A stretch of DNA of 64,000 nucleotides. It comes from JBGPHT01 sp041484525. GTDB lineage: Bacteria; Acidobacteriota; Terriglobia; Bryobacterales; Bryobacteraceae. The notes under the pieces are model-generated. The model did not search any database. It was given only the letters and a program-made list of their open reading frames with translations, and had not been told where the DNA came from. This document shows, in pieces, positions 45,601-53,724 of the stretch; position 1 is the first letter of the stretch; each line of letters begins with the position of its first letter. The position numbers and the translations under genes were made by a program. The stretch lies in assembly GCA_041484525.1 (NCBI GenBank), contig JBGPHT010000014.1, positions 18,856 to 82,855 on the forward strand. Direction: 5' to 3'.

Positions 45601-46514
45601 GAGACACATTCGCCCAAGCCTTCTATGACGAGGCACAAAGGAATCCAAAACTATTCCTCGTTGTGGCTGACATTTCACCGGCCTCGAAGATATCCAATTT
45701 TAGGCAGGAATTCCCCACCCGCTTTATCGATGTGGGAGTGGCAGAGCAGACGATGATCGGCCTTGCCGCTGGCCTAGCATTACGTGGATGCAAGCCATTC
45801 GCATATACCATCGCCAACTTCAGTATCTACCGGCCGTTCGAGCAGGTACGCAACGATGTGTGCTACCAGAACCTGCCTGTGACCGTGGTCGGGATGGGTG
45901 CTGGTATCACGTATTCGCCACTCGGCGCGACACACCACACAATCGAAGATGTGGCGGTGATGAGCGCCATCCCGAATATGTCGGTGCTGGCCCCGTGCGA
46001 TCCGGCGGAAGTTACTGAAGCGGTCTTCGTGGCCTCCCGTCACAAAGGGCCGGTTTACCTGCGATTGGGCAAAGCGGGAGAGCCAAATCTCACGGCATAT
46101 GCGGAGCCCTTCCGTTTCGGCAAGGTGAGGCAACTCAAAGCCGGCGATCACTTCGCAATTCTCAGTTACGGTCCAATCACCAAAATGGCGATGGATTTGG
46201 CGGCAAAGCTGGACTCCGAAGGGTCCCGATCGGCAGCAGTATACTCGGTCCACACCCTTAAGCCGCTGGACCAAGACGGCATCGCAGCCCTGTTGAACCG
46301 CTTTCCGGTCGTTGTCGTGATTGAAGAACACGTGGAGCGCGGTGGCCTGGGTTCCCAGGTAAAGCAAGTCGCCTGGGATAGCAGGGCATCGTGTAACCTG
46401 CATACTTTTTCTTTGAGGGATGAGTTCCTTCATGTTTACGGCTCGCAGGACGACATCCGGCGGGCGCACGGGTTGAGCCTTGATCAAATCTACCCGACCT
46501 TGATCGCGAGTTGA
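45597..46514 (+). CDS. transketolase, C-terminal subunit (pyrimidine-binding and C domains)
   Basis: The protein is 305 residues from GTG 45597. The pyrimidine-binding domain carries the catalytic glutamate in VGVAEQTMIGLAAGLA. Later segments (VTVVGMGAGITYSPLGATHH and YSVHTLKPLDQDGI) are those of transketolase C-terminal subunits and related dehydrogenase E1 beta chains. It pairs with the 44761 product to form a heterodimeric or heterotetrameric ThDP enzyme. A housekeeping transketolase elsewhere in the genome is expected, so this copy is probably dedicated to the sugar pathway. Confidence 0.88.
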   Translation: MRDTFAQAFYDEAQRNPKLFLVVADISPASKISNFRQEFPTRFIDVGVAEQTMIGLAAGLALRGCKPFAYTIANFSIYRPFEQVRNDVCYQNLPVTVVGMGAGITYSPLGATHHTIEDVAVMSAIPNMSVLAPCDPAEVTEAVFVASRHKGPVYLRLGKAGEPNLTAYAEPFRFGKVRQLKAGDHFAILSYGPITKMAMDLAAKLDSEGSRSAAVYSVHTLKPLDQDGIAALLNRFPVVVVIEEHVERGGLGSQVKQVAWDSRASCNLHTFSLRDEFLHVYGSQDDIRRAHGLSLDQIYPTLIAS

Positions 46515-46520
46515 GACAAC

Positions 46521-47177
46521 GTGCCTGAAATCAACCTCATGGCCCGCTACCCACAGGGTAAAGGCCGCAATGCCGAGAGGTCAGCTATAAGCGAAGACGA
46601 TCGGCTCATTTCCAGGCAATTCGGCCGGGAGTATTTTGATGGCGATCGTCGTTTTGGATACGGCGGGTACACTTATCACCCTCGCTTCTGGTCGGATACT
46701 GTCAAGTACTTCAGAGACTACTACGAGCTTGCGGAAAACGCCAGTATCTTGGATATTGGCTGTGCCAAGGGTTTCATGCTCCACGATTTTCATCTACTCA
46801 TGCCGCAGGCGACCCTAGCTGGAGTCGACGTTTCCACGTACGCCATTGAGAATGCCTTGGATGACATGAAGCCGTTCGTGCAAGTGGCAGATGCCAGTGC
46901 GCTTCCGTTTGCCGACAAGAGCTTCGATGTGGTGCTTGCGATCAATACGATTCACAATTTGCCCTATGAGGAATGCAAGCGGAGCCTTCAGGAGATACAG
47001 CGGGTGTCTCGCCGCAGCGCATTCGTGATGGTAGACGCTTATCGAACCGAAGCCGAGCGCGAGGCGATGTTGGCATGGGTGCTTACGGCTCAAACGATGC
47101 TGCATGTTGAGGATTGGCTCAAGCTATTTGCCGAGGCCGGATATACGGGTGATTACTACTGGTGGACTGTCCAATAG
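46521..47177 (+). CDS. class I SAM-dependent methyltransferase 1
   Basis: The protein is 218 residues from GTG 46521, 6 nt after the transketolase stop. SAM-binding motif I is ILDIGCAKGFMLHDF, with acidic motif II in LAGVDVSTYAI, and DASALPFADKSFDVVLAI is the typical motif III region. The N-terminal 55 residues are polar. It probably methylates a sugar in the nucleotide-sugar or glycan stage; the acceptor is not visible from sequence. Together with the next gene it gives two methyltransferases in the run. Confidence 0.82.
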   Translation: MPEINLMARYPQGKGRNAERSAISEDDRLISRQFGREYFDGDRRFGYGGYTYHPRFWSDTVKYFRDYYELAENASILDIGCAKGFMLHDFHLLMPQATLAGVDVSTYAIENALDDMKPFVQVADASALPFADKSFDVVLAINTIHNLPYEECKRSLQEIQRVSRRSAFVMVDAYRTEAEREAMLAWVLTAQTMLHVEDWLKLFAEAGYTGDYYWWTVQ

Positions 47178-47201
47178 CGCCCCTCCCAAGAGATTCTAAA
47201 C

Positions 47202-47912
47202 ATGACCGATGAAACAAAGGCGCCATTGAATTCAACTCGCGAGCCCCAATACCAGCGATCGCTGGAGTTGGCGCGGGAAAACGGCCTCACTACTCTGGGG
47301 CTGATGACCAATCAGGCTTGGACCGACGATCCCCGTCATTTGCTTTTCACTTTGGCGCGGTACAAGTTTGTCGCCAAGATGCTCAGCGGCCGTAATCGCG
47401 TCCTTGAGATTGGCTGCGCCGATGCATTCGGCACGCGCCTTGTCGTACAGGAGGTCAAACATCTGACTGCCAGCGACTTCGACCAGACGTTCGTAGCCGA
47501 TGTGCTCCGCCGAATGGACCATGGTTGGAAATTCGACTGCAAGCAGCACGACCTGTTGGCGGGACCGTTTCCGGGAACCTTCGATGCCGCTTACGCGCTG
47601 GACGTGATCGAACACATCGCCCCCGAGCAGGAAGGCCTGTTTGTTGGAAATCTCGTCAATTCTTTGACTCCCGAAGGCGTGCTGATCCTGGGCTCGCCAT
47701 CGCTGGAGTCGCAAGCTTACGCCTCAGCACCCAGCAAAGCCGGCCATGTGAACTGCAAGACCGGAGACACAATGAGAACTTTGCTGGAGAAGCGCTTTCA
47801 TAACGTTTTTGTCTTTTCGATGAATGACGAGGTCGTGCATACAGGATACTTTCCGATGGCGCACTATGTCTTTGGAATTGGCTGTACCCGCAAGCCGCTG
47901 GAGAGCATTTAG
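47202..47912 (+). CDS. class I SAM-dependent methyltransferase 2
   Basis: The 236-residue protein has motif I VLEIGCADAFGTRLV and motif III-like DAAYALDVIEHIAPEQ, followed by VLILGSPSLESQAYAS. The two methyltransferases of the run are only distantly alike, so they may act at different positions. Its stop shares one base with the next GTG (TAGTG). The acceptor is unknown; sugar O-methylation is likely by context. Confidence 0.82.
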   Translation: MTDETKAPLNSTREPQYQRSLELARENGLTTLGLMTNQAWTDDPRHLLFTLARYKFVAKMLSGRNRVLEIGCADAFGTRLVVQEVKHLTASDFDQTFVADVLRRMDHGWKFDCKQHDLLAGPFPGTFDAAYALDVIEHIAPEQEGLFVGNLVNSLTPEGVLILGSPSLESQAYASAPSKAGHVNCKTGDTMRTLLEKRFHNVFVFSMNDEVVHTGYFPMAHYVFGIGCTRKPLESI

Positions 47913-48664
47913 TGAACGAACAGCATATCGCGCCGGTAGCCAGCGATCACCCGATCGACCTCACCTTTGTGGTCCCGTGTCTCAATGAAGAGAAATACAT
48001 CGGCGCGACGTTGACTACGGTGGTGGCAGCCATGAGCGAGTTGCCGTACACGTATGAGGTTATCGTGATCGACGACGGCTCCACGGATGGCACAGTGAAT
48101 GTGGTGAGCCAATACTGCGACGCGCGTCCGGAGCTGCCCATCCGCCTCCACCGCCACAACCGGACGCGCGGCCTCGCCTACAGCTATGTGGATGGGGCGT
48201 TCCTCGGCCGCGGCAAGTACTACCGGTTGGTCTGTGGTGACGACGTGGAATCCAAGGAAACGTTGGTCTCGGTGCTGCGGGAATTGGGAAAGGCAGATCT
48301 AATCATTACTTATCATCCACCCATTCCCGGTAAGCCGCCATATCGCAGGTTCCTCTCTCGTACATACACGACCCTGGTAAACTTTCTGAGCGGATACAAT
48401 GTCCGCTACTACAACGGGCTCGCCGTGATGCTCAGATACAATGTCATGCGCTGGGGCCCATACTCATTTGGTTTCGGCTTTCAAGCCGAGTTGATTACGC
48501 GCCTCCTTGATGAGGGCGCCAGTTTGATCGAAATGCCTGTGGTCGCCTCGCATCGAGAGAAGGGGAGCAGCTCCGCGCTGAATTGGCGGAATTTCTTCTC
48601 CGTCGCTCATACGCTGCTCGAAATCTCACTCCGCCGTGTACGCAAGCATGCTTTTCAAAAATAG
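47912..48664 (+). CDS. GT2 glycosyltransferase, polyprenyl-phosphate sugar synthase-like
   Basis: The protein is 250 residues from GTG 47912. It opens LTFVVPCLNEEKYIGATLTT, then YEVIVIDDGSTDGT and LVCGDDVESKETL, typical of DPM1/GtrB-like transferases that load a sugar onto a polyprenyl phosphate. No C-terminal membrane segments are obvious. The next gene encodes a GtrA-type membrane protein, and GtrA-GtrB pairs are known to make and flip lipid-linked sugar. It should therefore charge undecaprenyl phosphate with the sugar made in this operon, or with glucose. Confidence 0.83.
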   Translation: MNEQHIAPVASDHPIDLTFVVPCLNEEKYIGATLTTVVAAMSELPYTYEVIVIDDGSTDGTVNVVSQYCDARPELPIRLHRHNRTRGLAYSYVDGAFLGRGKYYRLVCGDDVESKETLVSVLRELGKADLIITYHPPIPGKPPYRRFLSRTYTTLVNFLSGYNVRYYNGLAVMLRYNVMRWGPYSFGFGFQAELITRLLDEGASLIEMPVVASHREKGSSSALNWRNFFSVAHTLLEISLRRVRKHAFQK

Positions 48665-49121
48665 CCTTATCACTGAGTCTGCCCGAAAACTTCCTTGGCG
48701 CGCCATTGGCCGCTGGTGGGTAATCGGAGTATCTTTTTATCTTGTCGGATTGGTTATTCTTTATGTGGTCATCGGTTTGCTAAGAGTGCCGCTGCTGACG
48801 GGTACTTTGCTGACGGCCGAAGCAACCACTATCCTTCGGTACTGCATCAATGATCGCTGGGTGTTTGAGGAACGGTCCCTGAGTTGGACCCGCTTCTGGC
48901 AGTACCATCTAGCCAATGCGGGCGGGTTTGCAATCTGGTGGACCATCGTCAACGTCCTCCCACATCTCGGAGTGCATTACCTGCTGGCCTCCACAGTTGG
49001 GACCGGTTGTTCCATGATCTCGACAATGGCCAGCAACTTCCTTTGGGTTTGGCGCAAAAAGACCCCCGTCTCTCGCCCAACTACTCCGGAAATTGCGGCA
49101 AACACCACAACCGCCGACTGA
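48648..49121 (+). CDS. GtrA family membrane protein
   Basis: The protein is 157 residues from the ATG at 48648 (GTG 48636 is an alternative), overlapping the GT2 gene by 17 nt. It has four hydrophobic segments. NDRWVFEERSLSW between segments 2 and 3 is the GtrA hallmark (RxWxF-like), and SNFLWVWRKK ends segment 4. GtrA proteins are thought to flip polyprenyl-phosphate sugars across the inner membrane. It closes the plus-strand coupled run. Confidence 0.85.
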   Translation: MLFKNSLITESARKLPWRAIGRWWVIGVSFYLVGLVILYVVIGLLRVPLLTGTLLTAEATTILRYCINDRWVFEERSLSWTRFWQYHLANAGGFAIWWTIVNVLPHLGVHYLLASTVGTGCSMISTMASNFLWVWRKKTPVSRPTTPEIAANTTTAD

Positions 49122-49184
49122 ACAGGGAACGGGAACGCGTGGAGGTGGTAGGGGGAACCGTCCCTGCCGATGTGCCAACTGCTC

Positions 49185-49733
49185 CTAATCTGGGCTGAGG
49201 GACATCCTTAATACTCTTCGCCACGCATCGAAGATTTTTCCCACCAGGAGCAATGTACGGTCATTCAGGACAAAATACCCGTCGCGCTCCTGTAATTGTC
49301 CCAGAGCGATCATCCGCTCGATTCGAACGCCAATCATTTCTTTGGCGCTGTATCTTCTTGTGAGTTTCTCGGACGGAATAGACCCAGCCGCCAGGATCTC
49401 CATCATAATATGAACGTGCAGCGACGTTTCGGTAGCGTTAAAGAAGTGAAAATAGCAGAATCCGAATCCGTTGTAGGTCAATAACACATAGGCGATGGCA
49501 CAGACGATATCGAACGCATTGCCGGATCCCGCTTTGCGTGCGAACTCCCACGCGAGCCACACTGCCGGTACATTTCCCAGCATCACTGCCGTAAACACAA
49601 CCACCTGAGGCGCTAGGGAGCCATACCCGGTGGCGCGGGCAACGCGGGACACAATTGCGTGGATCACGCACATTCCCAACGGCGCCGCCAATAGCCCGCA
49701 CACCAAAGTTGTTTGATTCATGTCTCGACTCAC
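49185..49733 (-). CDS. membrane protein with winged-helix-like C-terminus (paralogue B)
   Basis: The protein is 182 residues from GTG 49733, overlapping the upstream stop as GTGA; the ATG at 49721 is an alternative. There are four hydrophobic segments in residues 8-105. A soluble tail of about 75 residues follows: SAKEMIGVRIERMIALGQLQ and ERDGYFVLNDRTLLLVGKIF, the pattern of a winged helix with a beta-wing. The neighbouring gene encodes the same architecture. No named family was recognised. They lie between the glycosyltransferase run and the GT-C-like gene at 50392 and are transcribed away from the latter. Confidence 0.6.
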   Translation of the reverse strand: MSRDMNQTTLVCGLLAAPLGMCVIHAIVSRVARATGYGSLAPQVVVFTAVMLGNVPAVWLAWEFARKAGSGNAFDIVCAIAYVLLTYNGFGFCYFHFFNATETSLHVHIMMEILAAGSIPSEKLTRRYSAKEMIGVRIERMIALGQLQERDGYFVLNDRTLLLVGKIFDAWRRVLRMSLSPD

Positions 49734-50284
49734 CCGTTTGCGATGTCAGGAAGACCTAAGAATCGGCGAAACACTACGAGACCACGGGCCACGATTACGC
49801 CGCTGGTGCTCAGGCAAAGCATGCCGTTGGATTCGGTTATGAAACCCGCGGCCAAAAGGTTTTCGCGGCGGGCCCCTGTCAGATTCTCATCCTTGAACCA
49901 GAAGGGGGCGAGTTGATCCCGCGGCAGTCCATTCGGCATACTACCTTCGACGCGTTTAAGTATAGCGATAGAGGGGCTGAATCCCGCCACAGCGGTGTAT
50001 ACCAGTATGTACGAGCCGGAAAGTGACAGGTGTAGGATGTAGGCCATCGCCCATCTGGACCAGATGACCGATGGAACGACACCGGTCACGGACCCGGCAA
50101 GCGCAGTTGCGCCCATCACAACGGGGAGGAGCAAGAATATTGGCGCAAGCCAGGCGCCAAGGTTCCTCACGCGGCCACTCCGCCACAGTAGGATGTGACT
50201 TACGAGGCAAACGACAAACATTTCCAAGGCGTACTCTAGAGGGAATAGCACGTCTTTGGCTCCGTTCACGGTCGCGATATCCAC
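49730..50284 (-). CDS. membrane protein with winged-helix-like C-terminus (paralogue A)
   Basis: The protein is 184 residues from GTG 50284, with GGAG a few bases upstream. It has four hydrophobic segments and then a tail that aligns with paralogue B: ARRENLLAAGFITESNGMLC and LSTSGVIVARGLVVFRRFLG. It could be a membrane-bound sensor or partner of the large GT-C-like protein, whose gene is 107 nt upstream on the same strand. The function is unknown. Confidence 0.6.
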   Translation of the reverse strand: MDIATVNGAKDVLFPLEYALEMFVVCLVSHILLWRSGRVRNLGAWLAPIFLLLPVVMGATALAGSVTGVVPSVIWSRWAMAYILHLSLSGSYILVYTAVAGFSPSIAILKRVEGSMPNGLPRDQLAPFWFKDENLTGARRENLLAAGFITESNGMLCLSTSGVIVARGLVVFRRFLGLPDIANG

Positions 50285-50391
50285 CGCTCCGCCAAACCAC
50301 CTCGCGGCGTAAGTCTCGCCACGTCGGTCTCATCCTCCCGAAGCCCTCGGGACTGTCCGATTCTCAAGGCCGCAGGGGCTGCTCAAGTTGA

Positions 50392-53244
50392 TCATCGTGT
50401 TTTTTTGGCCGACACTTCGCTGCCCTTAATAATGGCAATTCGCCGTAACTGGGCTGCGACGGGCCGTTCGTCGCCGCTGGGGAGTTTCACCATGCTTCCG
50501 AACGCGAACTCCAGGCGACTCTCCGAAACATTCCCAGCTATCGGCACGTCAATGTTGAACGCACCTGGCAGAATCCGGCCCGAATACACCTGCTTCCCAT
50601 TTAGGATAACCCGCAGATCATTACCGGACTTGACAAATCGATCCAAATTCGGCACCGCCCCGGCAATCACCACTTTGTCACCGACGTTCGCTTGCCCCAA
50701 AACCACAAAGGCACGATCCGAAATCCAGCCGTCCTCGTAGATGCCGGAATACTCCACAGAGCGAGTGTCTAAGAGTGACTTAGGCCAGGAATCGAGGGCA
50801 AGCGGCCTCACCAACTTGGAGTACTCTGCATCGGCCACGAGAGAAATATCGCGACAATACCCGACGACCCGGCGCTGGTCGGCCCGAATCTCGAGGTTGA
50901 ACAACCGCATTAGACCGGTCTTTGGGCTAGGAAAGTATTCACCGTCATCTCCAAAGTCGAGTGCGAAATAATAGCGTCCGTTCCTCTGTAGCAAGCTAAT
51001 AGGTGAAGAGATGATGTCGCCGCTGCCGCTACCTAGAAATCCCATTCCCTGCGCTTCAGGGCCTTGTATCCGCGCCTCAAGCGGCAGGGCCGTTCGGCCC
51101 AAGCCCAGCAAGGACCTCGAGAGGCTAACTCGCAAACGCAGGTTGGCGGTGGGCCCGAGCACTTCAAACAGCAAATGCCGGCCAACCGCATAAAAAGTAC
51201 GATTTGCCCGATATGTATCCGGCTCCACCGGCCAACGCGACGTCAACGCGGAAAGAAAGTGCGGGCCTCCCAAGTCGGAAGACATAGGGACGAGGTAGTT
51301 CTTTACGTCGGCCAGCTTCGTGAAAGTCACATAATTGTCGTTATCCCGCACCGGGGGCTCGCCGCCATTGTTACTGCTATGCCACGGATCCCACGCCGGA
51401 CGCGCGAGGTAAACGACGCCTAGCCGGGACTGTTCGATTATGTCAACCTGGTGCCCGAGGAGCTTTACAACGTGGATGACCGAAAAAACGGCGTCCCGAA
51501 GGCTTATTGCGGTCCTCAAATAGTCATTCGTGAGACCTAGCCGGGCGGGGAGCGGGCGCAGCGACGGGGGCGATCCTTCCATCCGGCTAAAGTATTTAAA
51601 ACTGTCGACAGTGGCCCACTGTGCGTAAGTTCCAGCAGCCGATGCCCCAAAGACATAATTGCCGGCTTTATTAGGGGTGTCGACGAGAATGCCCTCGTTG
51701 TGCGGCGGGTGAAACCAGCGTATTTCAGCGGTCTCGATGTGGGGCAGCATGACTGATGTGCTCGCAATCAATTCAGTAGACCTGCCCACGTAGGAAAACG
51801 CGGTAATCGCAGTGGCGGCTATATAACAAACTGGTATCAACCCGGACGCTTTCTTGGCAAGCCGGATAGCCAAGATCGCCAATGCAACAACCAGCACAGG
51901 CTGGATAAACATAGCCAACTTGAAAAGTCCGAAGGATGCGCGGGAGAAGAAAAGCTGTGCACCGAGCGCAAACATTACCAGCAGCACGAAAGCGAAAGGT
52001 TCCGATCTCAGGCAGGATCGCACGCAGACAAACATGGCGGATGCAAGTAGCACGATACCAACCAGGATAGTAATGGAAATTAGGGGATCGGCATGCTGGC
52101 CATAGTAAGTCTGCATCCCAAATAGTGAAGCAAACAGGGACGGATCAAGCATCGTGTCGAAGTCCGAAAAGAGGGTCCGAGAAATGCTGACGTTCTCACC
52201 GGCCTTCAAAGATTGGAGCACTGTTCCGAGAGCAGTAATAATGCCCTGCCTGGCGACGACCAGAAATAGGGCCGCGGTGGGCAGCATGAAGACAAGGAAG
52301 CCAGAGACCGGTTCTTTACGGCGCACCATTTGGTAGCCGTGATAAGCGAGCGCGGCCAGAACGGTGAATGGTGTGGTTTCAGGGTAGAAGACGCAAGCCG
52401 CCGCAGCGAATACAACTAACAAAACAGCGTCGGCCAGACTTGCTCTCCAATTCTCTTTCAGCCTTAGTGGCCGCAGCAATACCGTGCATAATCCCAAGAA
52501 AAGGGTAATTCCACCAACTTGCGGCAAAACCTGCGCCATAACCCCGAGAAGGAAGAAAGGACTCACGGCCAAAAATGCGGCCGCCAGCATTGCAACGCGG
52601 CGTTTGGACGAGTCTTTGAGCACGAGCGCGGCGGCCGCAAACAACTGGGCAAGATTTAGCGCCCCCAGCAAGGACATACTCACACGCAGTGGCTGTAAGT
52701 GCGTCACGGAAGCAACCCACGCAAGGGATATGTCGGCGCCACAGCGAAAAAGACCGGGGCCAAGATGGAACCACCAGTACTGAGAATAGTCGGTGCCCGT
52801 CAACTCGGCGAGAGTCGGCACGCGATAGAAGCCATAGTGCATCGCGCGCGTTGCGCCCAGGGCGTACGTAGCAAGATCCGCGTTCATGTAGCCTACCCAG
52901 CGAAAGCCGTAAAGGAACATCGGCCAACACGTGTAAAGAGCGGAAACGACGGCAATCCCAAGGAAAACGCGTAGGGCCTTCCACGGAAAAATCGGTCGTC
53001 TCCAGCGGAATATTACTACGGTAAACAGGGCCAACCCGCTGGTCAGCCAGACGGCGAACGTCTCTATTGGAAGTCCGGCCTGGTTTAGGTTCAAGACCAT
53101 TAGTACTACGACGGCGAGACCAACTGACGGGGCCAGCAGCCAACTGCGCAGAGCCGAGAACCGAAACTGTACGGCCTCCATCACTGCTTTCCCCAGCAGG
53201 CCAAGGAAGACAAACAACGCCAAGGTAAGAAGGAGTGCTAACAT
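50392..53244 (-). CDS. large GT-C-like membrane protein with C-terminal DGW domain
   Basis: The 950-residue protein has about 12-14 membrane segments in the first 480 residues, with a large acidic loop (VGYMNADLATYALGATRAMH and YSQYWWFHLGPGLF) as in GT-C transferases. About 470 extracytoplasmic residues follow. The last 130 are the DGW beta-domain (YEDGWISDRAFVVLGQANVG), shared with the GT2 at 34904 and the lipoprotein at 36343. It may transfer a lipid-linked sugar to a growing glycan, with the C-terminal domain binding glycan. No classical GT-C catalytic motif could be fixed. Its gene is first in a minus-strand trio with the two winged-helix membrane proteins. Confidence 0.62.
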   Translation of the reverse strand: MLALLLTLALFVFLGLLGKAVMEAVQFRFSALRSWLLAPSVGLAVVVLMVLNLNQAGLPIETFAVWLTSGLALFTVVIFRWRRPIFPWKALRVFLGIAVVSALYTCWPMFLYGFRWVGYMNADLATYALGATRAMHYGFYRVPTLAELTGTDYSQYWWFHLGPGLFRCGADISLAWVASVTHLQPLRVSMSLLGALNLAQLFAAAALVLKDSSKRRVAMLAAAFLAVSPFFLLGVMAQVLPQVGGITLFLGLCTVLLRPLRLKENWRASLADAVLLVVFAAAACVFYPETTPFTVLAALAYHGYQMVRRKEPVSGFLVFMLPTAALFLVVARQGIITALGTVLQSLKAGENVSISRTLFSDFDTMLDPSLFASLFGMQTYYGQHADPLISITILVGIVLLASAMFVCVRSCLRSEPFAFVLLVMFALGAQLFFSRASFGLFKLAMFIQPVLVVALAILAIRLAKKASGLIPVCYIAATAITAFSYVGRSTELIASTSVMLPHIETAEIRWFHPPHNEGILVDTPNKAGNYVFGASAAGTYAQWATVDSFKYFSRMEGSPPSLRPLPARLGLTNDYLRTAISLRDAVFSVIHVVKLLGHQVDIIEQSRLGVVYLARPAWDPWHSSNNGGEPPVRDNDNYVTFTKLADVKNYLVPMSSDLGGPHFLSALTSRWPVEPDTYRANRTFYAVGRHLLFEVLGPTANLRLRVSLSRSLLGLGRTALPLEARIQGPEAQGMGFLGSGSGDIISSPISLLQRNGRYYFALDFGDDGEYFPSPKTGLMRLFNLEIRADQRRVVGYCRDISLVADAEYSKLVRPLALDSWPKSLLDTRSVEYSGIYEDGWISDRAFVVLGQANVGDKVVIAGAVPNLDRFVKSGNDLRVILNGKQVYSGRILPGAFNIDVPIAGNVSESRLEFAFGSMVKLPSGDERPVAAQLRRIAIIKGSEVSAKKTR

Positions 53245-53724
53245 GTCAGTCGGACGCTCACACGCGGCGATTCGCCACGACGTTAGAGATGATCGGAGTA
53301 CAACGGAAGAGGCATCTTCTCTGTTCGTATACGCCGTGAGTTGTCATGCCGTTGGGATTCCTGATGCGTTATTATAGCGTGTCATGTCGTACCGCCGCAA
53401 TCTGAACACCAGTCGCAGCACTGCCCTTCCCCCGTGCGGCCCCGAGACGCCAAAAGCCCTTCATGCGGGTGGCCGGTCAAACTGTTTGGCTGCAGGGCCG
53501 AGCCTCCCAAAACGCACCCTCGTGATAGAATTGGGACTCCCGAGCGAAACGGGCGTCTGAGATGTCCCTGTTGGCGGTACGGTTGTGCAGTAGTCTCCCA
53601 CCGGTTCGGGTGCCGCTTCTTAAACCGGGAGGTTCTTGGCAGCGTTCGCGATTTTCTCAGGTGTTATTGAGTTGGACTGCTGCCATCCCGCGGGAGTGAC
53701 CGGAGGTCCATTCCCGGGGTAGCG
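53245..53724. other. 480-bp intergenic region between divergent genes
   Basis: It separates the GT-C-like gene (minus) from the acyltransferase gene (plus). A plus-strand frame at 53434-53670 has shadow-like composition and no SD. TTGGGA (53352) and TATAGC (53373) are loosely promoter-like with 15-nt spacing. No RNA gene or repeat was recognised. Confidence 0.4.

Noticed and set aside
44761..46514. Pyruvate dehydrogenase E1 alpha/beta instead of transketolase
   Set aside because: The N-terminal subunit has LSKGHGA and SDGELMEGSTWEA in transketolase spacing, and no lipoyl or E2 partner is nearby.
53434..53670. Plus-strand frame of 78 codons in the 53.2-53.7 kb gap
   Set aside because: Cys/Arg-rich composition like a random GC-rich frame, no SD, no motif.
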